Below are positions 8,576 to 17,166 of a DNA stretch of 45,574 nucleotides, piece after piece. The stretch covers positions 272,054 through 317,627 of the forward strand of contig SWDH01000029.1 in the NCBI GenBank assembly GCA_005116945.1, in the 5' to 3' direction. Source of the DNA: Nitrospira sp. (GTDB lineage: Bacteria > Nitrospirota > Nitrospiria > Nitrospirales > Nitrospiraceae). How positions within the stretch are numbered: the first letter of the stretch is position 1; the number at the start of each line of letters is the position of its first letter. The notes beneath the pieces were generated by a model. It ran no database searches. It saw only the letters and a list, made by a program, of their open reading frames with translations, and had not been told where the DNA came from. The position numbers and the translations under genes are program-made.

Positions 8576-9877
8576 ATGACGACTGCGACCCAACCACGGG
8601 TGCTCCAAACACTTGATGGCGCTCCATGGGATATCGAGGCCTACCGGAAGATCGGGGGCTACGAGGCATGGGAAAAGTGTGTCAAAGAGTTGAGTGCGAT
8701 CAACATCGTCAATCAACTGAAGAAAGCTGGCCTGCGCGGGCGAGGGGGGGCGGGTTTTCCCACGGGCATCAAGTGGGAAAAGGTTCTGAATCATCGGGTG
8801 AAAGAACATTATTTTGTCTGCAATGCCGGCGAACATGAGCCAGGGACGTTTAAAGATCGTTATTTACTCAAGCATGCGCCACACCAACTTATCGAGGGCT
8901 GTCTCATCGCCGCCTACACGGTGCAAGCGAAGGCAGCGTTTATCTACGTGAATCATGAGTACCACGAAGAGCGGGAGAATCTAAAGAAAGCCTTGGCGCA
9001 GACGAAGGCTCAAGGGTTTTTGGGCAATAATATTCTGGGGAGCGGAGTCGATCTGGACCTTCAAGTTTTTGAAGGCCACGGGAGTTACGTGGCTGGTGAA
9101 GAAACGGCGATGCTCGAATCGATGCAAGGGCGTCCGGCGATGCCGAGGCAGAAGCCCCCTTTTTATCCGACAGACTTCGGCCTCTATGGCAAGCCGACGT
9201 TAGTCAATAATGTCGAAACGTTGTGCAATATCCCTCGGATTCTTCTCAAAGGCGTGGATTGGTTCACACAGGTCGGCACAGAAAAGTGTCCGGGCACGAT
9301 GATGTTCTCTCTGAGCGGTGCGGTGAATCGGCCTGGTGTATACGAAATGCCGATGGGCACGACCATCCGGGAACTTGTGGATTCATGTGGCGGAGGGGTG
9401 CCTGGCGGCCGCAAGGTCAAAGCGGTATTCCCAGGTGGGCCGGCGTTTTCGATGGTGACTGCGGATCAGCTCGACCTGTCGATGGATTTCGATTCGTTGA
9501 AAAAAGCGGGAACAGGACTTGGATCGGCTGGCGTGATCGTGGTCGATGATGCGACATGTATGGTGGCCCTGACGCTCAAGTTCTCCAATTTCTTCAAGGC
9601 CGAGAGTTGCGGGCAATGTCCGCCCTGTCGAATGGGGACCATCAATCTGGCCGGGCTGATGACGAAGATCGAGCAGGGAGAGGGGACGGAGAAAGATATG
9701 GAGAGTCTCCTCCAGCTCTGTGGATTTGTGAAGGGGACGGGCTACTGTACACTGGTAACTGGGGCTGCCGTGTTGGTTCAGAGCAGCATCAAACTGTTTC
9801 GCCACGAGTTCGAAGAACATATCCGATTGCGGCGCTGTCCGTATCAGCCACTGACGGTTGGCGCCACGGTGCATTGA
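8576..9877 (+). CDS. NuoF-like NADH-dehydrogenase 51 kDa flavoprotein
   Basis: 433 residues, normal for NuoF. It binds FMN, NAD(H) and one 4Fe-4S cluster, moving electrons between NADH and a partner. Visible are the FMN/NADH glycine motif GRGGAGFPTG (about 54-63), the GEHEPGTFKDR region (about 86-97) and the cluster ligands SCGQCPPCRMG (about 343-353) with the fourth Cys in TGYC (about 390). It is followed after 13 nt by a 2Fe-2S ferredoxin, not by NuoE or NuoG. It therefore probably belongs to a small NADH:ferredoxin-type module or serves another enzyme, and is not the complete complex I locus. The exact partner is unknown. Confidence 0.88.
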   Translation: MTTATQPRVLQTLDGAPWDIEAYRKIGGYEAWEKCVKELSAINIVNQLKKAGLRGRGGAGFPTGIKWEKVLNHRVKEHYFVCNAGEHEPGTFKDRYLLKHAPHQLIEGCLIAAYTVQAKAAFIYVNHEYHEERENLKKALAQTKAQGFLGNNILGSGVDLDLQVFEGHGSYVAGEETAMLESMQGRPAMPRQKPPFYPTDFGLYGKPTLVNNVETLCNIPRILLKGVDWFTQVGTEKCPGTMMFSLSGAVNRPGVYEMPMGTTIRELVDSCGGGVPGGRKVKAVFPGGPAFSMVTADQLDLSMDFDSLKKAGTGLGSAGVIVVDDATCMVALTLKFSNFFKAESCGQCPPCRMGTINLAGLMTKIEQGEGTEKDMESLLQLCGFVKGTGYCTLVTGAAVLVQSSIKLFRHEFEEHIRLRRCPYQPLTVGATVH

Positions 9878-9890
9878 GGAGCGAATTACG

Positions 9891-10238
9891 ATGCCGCATG
9901 TGACGTTTCTTCTTCCTGAAGTCAGGAGTGGAGAGGTTGAAATCAATACGTCGCTGTTGGAGGCGTCGAAGCTGCTTGGGTGTCGGTTGAATCACGATTG
10001 TGGCGGGAATGCTTCTTGTACCACCTGTCGGGTCGAAGTGCAGATGGGCGTCGAGAACCTGTCTGACATTGACTTCGATGAGCAAGATCTCCTCGATCGG
10101 GAAGCCCTCAGCGAGCCCTGGCATCGTCTTGGATGTCAGGCCAAAGTGCTTGGAGACGTGGTGGTTCGGGTGCCGGATGGCAAGTGGGATGCACCCACGA
10201 TGCCGCAGTCGGAGTCACAGGGACTTGAAATCCAGTAA
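9891..10238 (+). CDS. 2Fe-2S ferredoxin
   Basis: 115 residues. The plant/adrenodoxin-type cluster motif C-x5-C-x2-C is seen as CGGNASCTTC (about 37-46) with the fourth ligand in LGCQAKV (about 83). It carries electrons for the NuoF-like protein just upstream (13 nt gap, GAGGAG-type site before the ATG), with which it is surely cotranscribed. The last 13 codons overlap the promoter of the next gene. A copy of exactly this 3' end, without the rest of the gene, recurs at 44894-44938. Confidence 0.9.
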   Translation: MPHVTFLLPEVRSGEVEINTSLLEASKLLGCRLNHDCGGNASCTTCRVEVQMGVENLSDIDFDEQDLLDREALSEPWHRLGCQAKVLGDVVVRVPDGKWDAPTMPQSESQGLEIQ

Positions 10239-10252
10239 AGAGATGTTACACT
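10225..10252 (+). promoter_or_regulatory. Sigma70-type promoter of the A-type carrier gene
   Basis: TTGAAA (10225-10230), 16-nt spacer, TACACT (10247-10252), overlapping the ferredoxin stop codon. The diverged copy at 44925-44952 keeps TTGAAA, the same spacer length and TATACT, while surrounding bases change. That conservation supports a functional promoter. Confidence 0.65.
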
Positions 10253-10308
10253 AAACCATTCCAGGCAGGTCTTTGAAGGACGGCTTGGCCACAACGAGGA
10301 GGAGCACC

Positions 10309-10629
10309 ATGCTGACGATTACACCAGTGGCAGAACAAAAGATCAAGGAGTTGATGGTCGAGGAGAAGGATATCGTCGGCCTGCGCGTCTATGTCAAGGG
10401 CGGTGGGTGCCACGGATATCAATATGGGATGGCCTTTGAGTCGAAAATGGGTGATGACGACACGGTGGTGGAAAAGGGCATCGTGAAGGTCATCATGGAT
10501 TCCCAGAGTGCTCCGCTTCTTCAGGGAGCCGAAGTCGACTACGTGGATAGCCTCCAAGGGTCCGGGTTCTCGATCAAGAACCCTCAAGCGAAGACGACGT
10601 GCGGTTGTGGCAGCTCTTTCAGCGCCTAA
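10309..10629 (+). CDS. erpA: A-type iron-sulfur carrier (ErpA/IscA/HesB family)
   Basis: 106 residues, usual length. Delivers Fe-S clusters to apo-proteins. The three family cysteines are present: GGGCHGYQY (about 32-40) and the C-terminal CGCGSSF (about 99-105). Start chosen at the ATG at 10309 behind GAGGAGGAG. It follows a NuoF-like protein and a ferredoxin, both Fe-S proteins, which fits its role. It has its own promoter (10225-10252) and terminator (10682-10726). The copy at 45008-45328 differs at 35 of 321 bases but at only two residues (P6A, V7I). The choice of erpA among A-type paralogs is not certain. Confidence 0.88.
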   Translation: MLTITPVAEQKIKELMVEEKDIVGLRVYVKGGGCHGYQYGMAFESKMGDDDTVVEKGIVKVIMDSQSAPLLQGAEVDYVDSLQGSGFSIKNPQAKTTCGCGSSFSA

Positions 10630-10681
10630 TGAACGTGCGTGGCAAGAGTGTGAGTCGTTCGGTCGCGTAAGTAAGAGGGAG

Positions 10682-10726
10682 AGCCAGGATTGTCCGAATA
10701 CCGCGGCAATCCTGGCTTCTCTATTT
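10682..10726 (+). terminator. Rho-independent terminator after erpA
   Basis: An 11-bp perfect stem, AGCCAGGATTG (10682-10692) with CAATCCTGGCT (10707-10717), is followed by a T-rich tail. In the copy at 45381 two stem bases differ, giving G-U pairs that keep the stem. Confidence 0.8.
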
Positions 10727-10754
10727 CTGCACCGGATATGAGTTGGATGTACAA

Positions 10755-11204
10755 ATGGGACAGGCGAGTGTCACGCGGCGATATCGGTTCTGCGCCGCGC
10801 ATCGACTGCACACGGATTTTCTGTCACCCCAGGAAAACAAGGCTGTATTTGGGAAGTGCAATAATCCTAATGGACACGGCCATAACTATGTGGTGCTGGT
10901 AACCGTAAGGAATAGGGTGCAGCCTGAGGCTGGTGGAGGTGTGGACCTCAGTCGGCTGGATCAGATTGTGGGAGAACACGTCATCACGCGATTCGACCAT
11001 TGCGACCTTAATCAAGATCCTGAGTTTGCCGATCGCACCACGACGGGAGAAAATTTGGTGATGCTGATCTGGGATTTGCTTGTACCGTACCTTCCAGATG
11101 GGCAACTGGAAAAGGTCGGGCTCATTGAAACACGCGACAACTATTTCGAGTATGCGGGGGCGACGAATCAAGCCCCGGTGCTTAGAGAGGGGCGTCATGG
11201 CTAA
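10755..11204 (+). CDS. 6-pyruvoyl-tetrahydropterin synthase / QueD-like protein
   Basis: 149 residues from the ATG at 10755. Acts on 7,8-dihydroneopterin triphosphate. Zinc-binding histidines are visible in CAAHRLH (about 13-19) and GHGHNY (about 42-47), and the catalytic Cys in GKCNNPNG (about 36-43). That last block resembles the form seen in animal PTPS. The stop overlaps the start of folE by 8 nt, so the two are translationally coupled: FolE makes the substrate this enzyme uses. The product could be 6-pyruvoyl-tetrahydropterin or 6-carboxy-tetrahydropterin (queuosine pathway). No queC, queE or sepiapterin reductase is nearby to decide. Confidence 0.9.
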   Translation: MGQASVTRRYRFCAAHRLHTDFLSPQENKAVFGKCNNPNGHGHNYVVLVTVRNRVQPEAGGGVDLSRLDQIVGEHVITRFDHCDLNQDPEFADRTTTGENLVMLIWDLLVPYLPDGQLEKVGLIETRDNYFEYAGATNQAPVLREGRHG

Positions 11205-11844
11205 GCAAGGAGCCAAGCGGCAGGGCCGGCAGCCTGGCGAAGATTGTAATGGGAGCGGCAGGCCGGCAGATCTGGCAGTGTTGCAATCCCTGGTCACAGA
11301 GATGTTGCTTGCCCTCGGCGAAAAGCCGGGCCGGAACGGGCTGCTCAAGACTCCGGAGCGGGTCGCCAAGGCCCTCGCCTTCATGACCCAGGGCTATCAT
11401 CGCGACATCGATCATCTCCTGAACGGCGCCCTCTTCCCGATCGAGTACGATGAGATGGTGATCGTGAAAGATATCGATTTCTTCAGCATGTGTGAACATC
11501 ATCTCCTGCCATTTTATGGCAGAGTCCATGTCGGGTACTTGCCGAATAAGAAAGTGGTGGGGCTCAGCAAGATTCCACGCATCGTGGACGTCTTTGCGCG
11601 CCGGCTGCAAGTCCAGGAGCGACTCACTGTCCAAATAGCCGAAACCTTGAAATCCAAGCTCAACGCGCATGGAGTGGGCGTGGTCGTCGAAGCGCGACAC
11701 CTCTGCATGATGATGCGGGGCGTCGAAAAGCAGAACACCGTCGCGGTCAGCAGCTCGATGTTAGGCGCTTTCCGTAGTCAGCCGCAAACTAGGCTGGAGT
11801 TTCTCAAGCTCATACGGCGAGGCAGCGTAGGCGACTCCGATTAA
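11197..11844 (+). CDS. folE: GTP cyclohydrolase I
   Basis: 215 residues. Converts GTP to 7,8-dihydroneopterin triphosphate, the entry to folate and pterin synthesis. The type I signature is complete: zinc ligands in [10 protein letters not shown] (about 101-110) and HLCMMMRG (about 168-175), plus the substrate motif GLSKIPR (about 126-132). The start at 11197 overlaps the upstream PTPS-like gene by 8 nt, the normal sign of coupling. The first ~30 residues are a polar basic extension before the conserved domain. Repeat copy R3 starts 1 nt after the stop codon. Confidence 0.95.
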   Translation: MAKQGAKRQGRQPGEDCNGSGRPADLAVLQSLVTEMLLALGEKPGRNGLLKTPERVAKALAFMTQGYHRDIDHLLNGALFPIEYDEMVIVKDIDFFSMCEHHLLPFYGRVHVGYLPNKKVVGLSKIPRIVDVFARRLQVQERLTVQIAETLKSKLNAHGVGVVVEARHLCMMMRGVEKQNTVAVSSSMLGAFRSQPQTRLEFLKLIRRGSVGDSD

Positions 11845-11845
11845 C

Positions 11846-11958
11846 CGGACGTTGAAAAAGTCCCCCAGCCACGTTCTCGCCTCGAAAGCATCCTCAACCT
11901 AGCCTCCGGGGTTTCCATCGGCTGCGGCCTTGCTGGATGAACTTTTTGATCACCCTGC
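11846..11958 (+). repeat. Dispersed palindromic repeat, short form (R3)
   Basis: 113 bp starting 1 nt after the folE stop, same strand. The basal arms TTGAAAAAGT and ACTTTTTGAT pair, and CCCAGC pairs with GCTGG inside. It keeps the ATCCTCAAC and GGCTGCGGCC landmarks but lacks the central GTACC hairpin present in R4 and R6-R9. The remaining ~130 nt to the next gene contain nothing recognisable. Confidence 0.75.
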
Positions 11959-12091
11959 CGCTCTTTCATCATCCCAACCATTCCATTCTTCAACTTTTAG
12001 AAATCAGGCTTCGGGTCTTCATTGCTTCAGCCTTGACTTGGGAGTGGCGCGCCTATGCGTATGGGGCTGAACGGATCACTGGAGCTGGCGG

Positions 12092-12898
12092 TCAGTGATG
12101 CTTGTATTTGCCAAGTTCCGAGGCGAAAGAGGCGACGATCTGGTTGAAGGCTTCTGGCTGTTCCATGTTCGTCAGGTGTGCGGCGTTGGAGATGATGGCT
12201 AGGCGGGCATTGGGGATGTGGTCGGCCATGAGTTTGGCGTCTGACGGTGGGGTGGCTTGGTCCAGTTCGCCGACGATGATCTGAGTGGGGCAGGTGATCT
12301 GGGACAAGAGGGGGGTTGAATCTGGCCGTTCGGCCATTGCCATGAGGTTCCCGGCAATTCCGCTGATCTGGCTATTCTCGATTATGATTCTCACTTGTTG
12401 GACAAGACCCGGCCTCGTCTTGATGGTTGCGGGGCTGAGGAGTTTGGAAAGCATGGTATCGACAATGGCAAACGGACCCTTCTTATAGGCTGACTGCGCC
12501 ATCTGAAACCGCCCGACTTTTCCTTCTGCTGTATCTGGCTGGGCCCTCGTGTCTGCCAGGACCAATCCCTTCACGCGAGCGGCGTATTTCCGATAGAACA
12601 CAAAGAGGACATAGCCGCCCATTGAGAGGCCCACGAACAGGGCTTGCTGGATTGCGAGATGGTCCAGTATTGCGTTCACATCGTCGGCAGATTGTTCCAG
12701 TGTATAGCGCCAGAGTGGCGCATCTGATTCGCCGTGGCCTCGCAAGTCGATTGTGATGATCCGGAACTGTAAGGAGAGCGCCTGCTCCTGAGGCTCCCAC
12801 ATCGTTCTATTCAGGGGAAACGCATGAAGAAAGACGATAGGGAGTCCGGTTCCCCGGTCACTATAGGCGAGGGTGATGCCGTTAACGTGGGTCTGCAT
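12092..12898 (-). CDS. Alpha/beta hydrolase
   Basis: 268 residues from the ATG at 12898, which has AAAGGAA at proper spacing; an upstream in-frame ATG lacks one. Nucleophile Ser in GLSMGG (about 88-93), acid in GELDQATPP (about 208-216) and His in NAAHLTNMEQP (about 237-247) form the usual triad, with HG-type oxyanion motif LHAFPLNRTMW. The shape is that of 3-oxoadipate enol-lactonase / RutD / pimeloyl esterase relatives. The substrate cannot be told from sequence. It is divergent from rarA, with 110 nt between the starts. Confidence 0.85.
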   Translation of the reverse strand: MQTHVNGITLAYSDRGTGLPIVFLHAFPLNRTMWEPQEQALSLQFRIITIDLRGHGESDAPLWRYTLEQSADDVNAILDHLAIQQALFVGLSMGGYVLFVFYRKYAARVKGLVLADTRAQPDTAEGKVGRFQMAQSAYKKGPFAIVDTMLSKLLSPATIKTRPGLVQQVRIIIENSQISGIAGNLMAMAERPDSTPLLSQITCPTQIIVGELDQATPPSDAKLMADHIPNARLAIISNAAHLTNMEQPEAFNQIVASFASELGKYKHH

Positions 12899-12954
12899 GC
12901 TGATTCCTTTCTCGACTGTTCGTAACATTGGTATGTCTGAGGGTCAAGGGTCCG

Positions 12955-12982
12955 TTTGCGATCATGCGGACCGACGTATACA
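12955..12982 (+). promoter_or_regulatory. Possible promoter of rarA
   Basis: TTTGCG (12955-12960), 16-nt spacer, TATACA (12977-12982), 26 nt before the rarA start. Only a moderate match to sigma70 consensus. Confidence 0.35.
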
Positions 12983-13008
12983 ATTCACCCTATTCTTGAA
13001 GGTACAAC

Positions 13009-14298
13009 ATGGCTGCTTCACGCGATCAGACATCTGACTTATTTGGGACTCCAGAGGGAGAGATACCCATTGAGGCTCCATTGGCCGAGCGTATGCGGCC
13101 ACGCGAGTTTGTCGATTTTGTTGGGCAAGAGGATATCACGGCGGTTGATCGGCCGTTGCGCCGGGCGATCGAGGCGGATCAACTCTCCTCCGTCATTTTC
13201 TGGGGCCCGCCCGGTTCTGGCAAGACAACGCTGGCGCATCTTATTGCGCGCCGTACGAAGGCGCAGTTCGTGCCATTCTCGGCGGTCACAGGGGGTGTTC
13301 CCGAGTTGCGGGCTCTGATCAAGACGGCGGAGCAACGCCAGTCGATCAACGGTCAACGGACCATTCTGTTCGTCGACGAGATTCATCGCTTCAACAAAGC
13401 GCAGCAGGATGCCTTTCTGCCTCACGTGGAGCGAGGGACGATTATTCTTGTCGGTGCGACGACGGAGAATCCTTCATTTGAAGTGATTGCTCCGCTTCTG
13501 TCTCGTTCCTTGGTCATTGTGCTCAAGCCCCTTTCAGGTGAAGCGCTTGGGCAGATTCTGGACCGGGCGCTTGTGGATTCTGCGATTGGGTTAGGGCAGT
13601 GGAACGCCAGCCTGTCGACAGACGCCAGACAACGATTGATGGCCTACGGCAACGGCGATGCGAGGGCGCTCTTGACCGCGCTGGATTTTGTGGTCAGGCA
13701 ACAACCAGTTGGGCCTGACGGTACTCGTCTGATCGATGGGGCCGCGCTCGAGGCCGCACTGATGAAGAAATCAATCCGCTACGACAAGTCCGGTGAGGAA
13801 CATTACAATGTCATCTCTGCCTACATTAAGAGCCTGCGCGATTCTGATCCTGACGGCGCCCTCTACTGGCTTGCCCGTATGTTGGAAGGGGGGGAGGATC
13901 CGAAATTCATTGCCAGGCGCCTTGTTGTTTTTGCTTCCGAGGACGTGGGGAATGCCGATCCCATGGGGCTGGTTGTCGCGGCTGCGGTGGCTCAGGCTGT
14001 CCAGTTTGTGGGGCTTCCGGAGGCGCAGATCAATTTGGCCCAAGGGACAACCTACCTCGCGACCAGACAGAAAGATAACGCCTCCTATGTCGGACTGCTG
14101 GAGGCCATGGAAGACGCGAAAACCCAAGGAAATATAGGGGTTCCACTCCATTTGCGAAATGCCGTGACCTCGATGATGAAAGGGCTTGGGTATGGGAAAG
14201 GTTATCGCTATGTCCACGACGATCCCCAGGCCAAGACACAAGACCACCTCCCGGAAGCACTCAAGGGGCACCGGTACTACAGACCTAAAGACGCTTAA
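13009..14298 (+). CDS. rarA: Replication-associated recombination protein A (MgsA/RarA AAA+ ATPase)
   Basis: 429 residues, normal length. A clamp-loader-like AAA+ ATPase that acts at stalled replication forks. Walker A GPPGSGKTT (about 65-73), Walker B VDEIHRFNKAQQD (about 122-134) and sensor region GATTENPSFE (about 149-158) are clear. The C-terminal tetramerisation part has SEDVGNADP (about 307-315) and LGYGKGYRYVHD (about 396-407), both hallmarks of RarA that set it apart from RuvB and DnaX. The start has an AAGG ribosome site 8 nt upstream. Confidence 0.95.
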   Translation: MAASRDQTSDLFGTPEGEIPIEAPLAERMRPREFVDFVGQEDITAVDRPLRRAIEADQLSSVIFWGPPGSGKTTLAHLIARRTKAQFVPFSAVTGGVPELRALIKTAEQRQSINGQRTILFVDEIHRFNKAQQDAFLPHVERGTIILVGATTENPSFEVIAPLLSRSLVIVLKPLSGEALGQILDRALVDSAIGLGQWNASLSTDARQRLMAYGNGDARALLTALDFVVRQQPVGPDGTRLIDGAALEAALMKKSIRYDKSGEEHYNVISAYIKSLRDSDPDGALYWLARMLEGGEDPKFIARRLVVFASEDVGNADPMGLVVAAAVAQAVQFVGLPEAQINLAQGTTYLATRQKDNASYVGLLEAMEDAKTQGNIGVPLHLRNAVTSMMKGLGYGKGYRYVHDDPQAKTQDHLPEALKGHRYYRPKDA

Positions 14299-14352
14299 TT
14301 AGAGCACAATTGACTGTTGGACAAAGATTTCCTATCGGTTATACTCAGGCTC

Positions 14353-14742
14353 ATGAAACGGCAGTCACAGAAAACGGTGACCTCCATCGCCTCCACGAAC
14401 GAACGGCGAAAGTTTGTTCGTTCGACGTTGGTTGGTTCCTCGTTGATTTCACCGAAGAGTGGCGCCAAGGCGATTACGGCTGTGTTGGATAACGTCAATA
14501 AAGTCGGCGCAGGGTTGCACACGAAAGAAAAGCTGGCGATGGCTCAGCCGGTGACGGTGTCGATTGCGTTTCTCGATTCGGATGGCGCGGAACAGATGGA
14601 AAAGCTCGACGGGAAAGTCGTCTGGATGAAGCCCTGGGAAAAGGGGTTTCTGATCGGCGTGATCTGGGAGGAACTGGTCACCAAAGAGAAGAACCGCTGG
14701 TTGTATTATTACTTGGAAGAAACGGCCAAGTCCTCCGTGTAG
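14353..14742 (+). CDS. PilZ-like protein
   Basis: 129 residues from the ATG at 14353; the frame is open 36 nt further upstream but the ERRKFVR motif suits this start. PilZ domains bind cyclic di-GMP through R-x3-R and (D/N)-x-S-x-x-G. Here residues about 17-23 give ERRKFVR and about 42-49 give DNVNKVG, with Asn where Ser is usual, so nucleotide binding may be altered. The C-terminal part (GKVVWMKPWEKGFLIGV) is the typical PilZ beta-barrel end. R4 begins 2 nt after the stop. Confidence 0.7.
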   Translation: MKRQSQKTVTSIASTNERRKFVRSTLVGSSLISPKSGAKAITAVLDNVNKVGAGLHTKEKLAMAQPVTVSIAFLDSDGAEQMEKLDGKVVWMKPWEKGFLIGVIWEELVTKEKNRWLYYYLEETAKSSV

Positions 14743-14744
14743 CG

Positions 14745-14866
14745 AATTGCTGAAAACGATCCCCAACTTCGTTCTCGAATCGAAATAATCCTCAACGTAC
14801 CCGAGAGGGTACGCCTCCGGTTATTTCTCTCCTGCGGCCTTGTTGTATGATCGTTTTGAGCTGTTC
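14745..14866 (+). repeat. Dispersed palindromic repeat, short form (R4)
   Basis: Begins 2 nt after the PilZ stop, same strand. Basal stem GCTGAAAACGATC pairs with GATCGTTTTGAGC. A middle stem GAAATAA pairs with TTATTTC. The central hairpin CGTACCC-GAGA-GGGTACG is at 14796-14813. It ends 49 nt before the convergent ABC-F gene stop. Confidence 0.9.
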
Positions 14867-14914
14867 GCTGGACTGTTCTCCTGTCGTGTCGGAAAAAATC
14901 TCGTGCACATTTTG

Positions 14915-16759
14915 CTACGCGAAGGCTGTCAACTTCTGTTTGACCTCTTCTAGTTCGGCCGAGAGCGTTTCCCACCTGGCGGTGAGCCGCGCAAGATCTT
15001 TTTTCCACCCATCGTATTCAATCTGCAGTGCGCCCCACTTGGTGGATTCATTTTTGTAGAGTGCAGGATCTGCCAGTTCAAGGTCTCGCGTTTTTATTTT
15101 GGTTTCATATTCGGCAATCTCGGCCTCAGCCCGTGCCACCTGCTTCTCTAGACGGGCCTGGGTCTTGTTCAAATCGCGGCGATCTCCGGCTGAGGGTTTC
15201 GGTTGAGATTGCGAGGCCATCGCCCTGGTCGGTCCGACATCCTTCCCGCGATCCACACCTTTCAGGTCATCACTTGATTCCTTGATGGATTCGACTTCCT
15301 GCGCTTTCTTCCAGAGATAATACTCGTAGTCGCCGGAGAAGCTGCGGGCTTTGCCCTCTTCGATTTCAATGACACGCGTGCAGACTCTGGTCAAAAATGT
15401 AGGGTCGTGAGAAATAAAGATGATGGTGCCTGGAAAGTCAGACAGTGCGTCGGTGAGCATATCGACCGATGCTGGGTCGAGATGATTGGTCGGTTCGTCG
15501 AGTAACAGGGTATTGGCTGGTTCGACCAACATTCGTGCAAGCGCGACGCGATTGCGTTCCCCTCCGCTCAGGGCCTTGATCGGTTTCTTTTGATCGTCAC
15601 CGGTAAACAAAAATGCGCCGGCAATCCCGCGGAGGAAGTTCATTTCCGCTTGGTTGGATACTTCAGAGAGAGATTCGAGAATAGTATGTTCGGGGTTCAG
15701 GGTCTCTGCCTGGTGTTGGGCGAAGTAGTGCAGCGTGACACCATGGCCGACCGTCCTGGTGCCTTTATCAGGCTCCAGCACCCCCGCCAGCATCTTGAGC
15801 AACGTGCTTTTCCCGGCGCCGTTTTCTCCTACCAGCGCGATGCGCTGACCCCGTTCGACCGAGCAATCTACTCGCTCATAGACGACTTTTTCACCATAGC
15901 GCTTGGCTGCGCTTTCGAGTTCCAGGACCTGCCGACCGCTCGCTGCTGGCAGAGGGAACTTGAATTTCACTCGTTTGGGGTCGCGCTTCACCTCAATCAT
16001 CTTGACCTTCTCAAGCGCCTTGATACGCGATTGGACCTGGCTGGCTTTGTTCGCTTGGTAGCGGAAGCGATCGACAAAGGTTTGGACCCGCGCGACCTCT
16101 TTGGCCTGCCGCCCTGCGGCAGCCTCACGCTGCGCATCCCGCTCTGCGCGGATCTTGATGAACGAGGTGTAGTTGCCCCGGTATTCTTCGATCTTATGGT
16201 GCCGGAGATCCCAGATATGCGTGACGACACGATCGAGAAACGCCGTGTCGTGGCTGATAATCAACAGCGTCATTTCCGAGTTCAATAGGAAGTGCTCGAA
16301 CCAGCGCTGCGTGGGTTTGTCCAAGTGGTTGGTTGGCTCATCGAGCAGCAGGACATCAGGGTTGGTGAGCAATAGATGCGCCAAGGCGACACGCATCCTA
16401 TAGCCGCCGGACAGTTTTTCGATTTCGCGGCTGAAGTCGATCTTTGAAAATCCCAGCCCCATGAGAATACGTTCGGCTTCATGTTCGGGGTACAGATCGC
16501 GATGCGTGGCGTCCAGCACGGTCTTGCCCGTGATAGTTTCGAGCTCCTGCGGGAGGTAGCCGATGCGGAGACGAGGACGCTTACGGATGGTTCCCTTGTC
16601 CGGCGATTCCTCTTCAAGAATCATTCGGAAAAGCGTGGTCTTGCCTGCGCCGTTGGGTCCCACTAAGCCGACTCGTGAGCCGGGGCGAAGATGCGCCGAC
16701 GTATCCTTCAGCAGAACTCTCGTGGAGTATTGTTTGTGAACTGACTCGACTTGGAGCAT
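14915..16759 (-). CDS. ABC-F family ATPase
   Basis: 614 residues with two ABC domains and no membrane segments. Domain 1 has GPNGAGKTT (about 34-42), LSGGYRMRVALA and LLLDEPTNHLD. Domain 2 has GENGAGKST (about 318-326), LSGGERNRVALA and again LLLDEPTNHLD. The interdomain linker (about 205-275) is charged and helical, as in ribosome-binding ABC-F proteins such as EttA, Uup and YheS. A C-terminal coiled coil (about 540-612) with heptads is like that of Uup or YheS. Likely acts on translating ribosomes or DNA-linked processes; the subfamily is not certain. Confidence 0.92.
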   Translation of the reverse strand: MLQVESVHKQYSTRVLLKDTSAHLRPGSRVGLVGPNGAGKTTLFRMILEEESPDKGTIRKRPRLRIGYLPQELETITGKTVLDATHRDLYPEHEAERILMGLGFSKIDFSREIEKLSGGYRMRVALAHLLLTNPDVLLLDEPTNHLDKPTQRWFEHFLLNSEMTLLIISHDTAFLDRVVTHIWDLRHHKIEEYRGNYTSFIKIRAERDAQREAAAGRQAKEVARVQTFVDRFRYQANKASQVQSRIKALEKVKMIEVKRDPKRVKFKFPLPAASGRQVLELESAAKRYGEKVVYERVDCSVERGQRIALVGENGAGKSTLLKMLAGVLEPDKGTRTVGHGVTLHYFAQHQAETLNPEHTILESLSEVSNQAEMNFLRGIAGAFLFTGDDQKKPIKALSGGERNRVALARMLVEPANTLLLDEPTNHLDPASVDMLTDALSDFPGTIIFISHDPTFLTRVCTRVIEIEEGKARSFSGDYEYYLWKKAQEVESIKESSDDLKGVDRGKDVGPTRAMASQSQPKPSAGDRRDLNKTQARLEKQVARAEAEIAEYETKIKTRDLELADPALYKNESTKWGALQIEYDGWKKDLARLTARWETLSAELEEVKQKLTAFA

Positions 16760-16900
16760 GGATGTTTGGACAGGCTAGGGGAGCAAGGCGACAGTGGAGA
16801 AATGAAAGAGGTCAGTTCGGCGTGAGATCAGGATCCAAATCCGAAAACTGCTTCTATTGCGAGCCCCGAGCCGCGTGCCTCCTAACCTACGGATGAAATT

Positions 16901-16976
16901 TGGTGGAGCTGGCCGGGATTGAACCGGCGACCTCGTGAATGCCATTCACGCGCGCTCCCAACTGCGCTACAGCCCC
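16901..16976 (-). tRNA. tRNA-Ala (anticodon GGC)
   Basis: 76 nt with encoded 3' CCA. Acceptor GGGGCTG pairs with CAGCTCC including the G3-U70 pair that identifies alanine tRNAs. The anticodon arm is CGTGA-ATGGCAT-TCACG, with GGC in the loop. The T arm GCCGG-TTCAATC-CCGGC is intact. Confidence 0.97.
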
Positions 16977-17070
16977 ATGTGTCAGTTGATTTTAAAAACG
17001 CAAAAATCCTTATGAAACCGCGGTCATGCTAACACGGCCCCCCGTGGCAGTCAAGAAAAGGAGGGTGAAC

Positions 17071-17166
17071 AGGGAGTGGCCAGGTGCCCTTCTTGCTCGC
17101 AGAACGCGCACGATAGGAATGTGCTCGTTCGATGCGCGCAGTCAAGGGCAGCCTTGGCCACTCCCT
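17071..17166 (+). repeat. Constant-core palindrome, copy A
   Basis: Outer arms AGGGAGTGGCCA (17071-17082) and TGGCCACTCCCT (17155-17166) pair perfectly, followed inward by TGCCCTT with AAGGGCA. The core (TGCTCGCAGA through GATGCGCGCAGT) matches copy B at 39604-39703 at 40 of 49 positions without gaps. A small core hairpin is GCAC-loop-GTGC here and CCAC-loop-GTGG in copy B. ORFs across it appear spurious. Confidence 0.75.
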
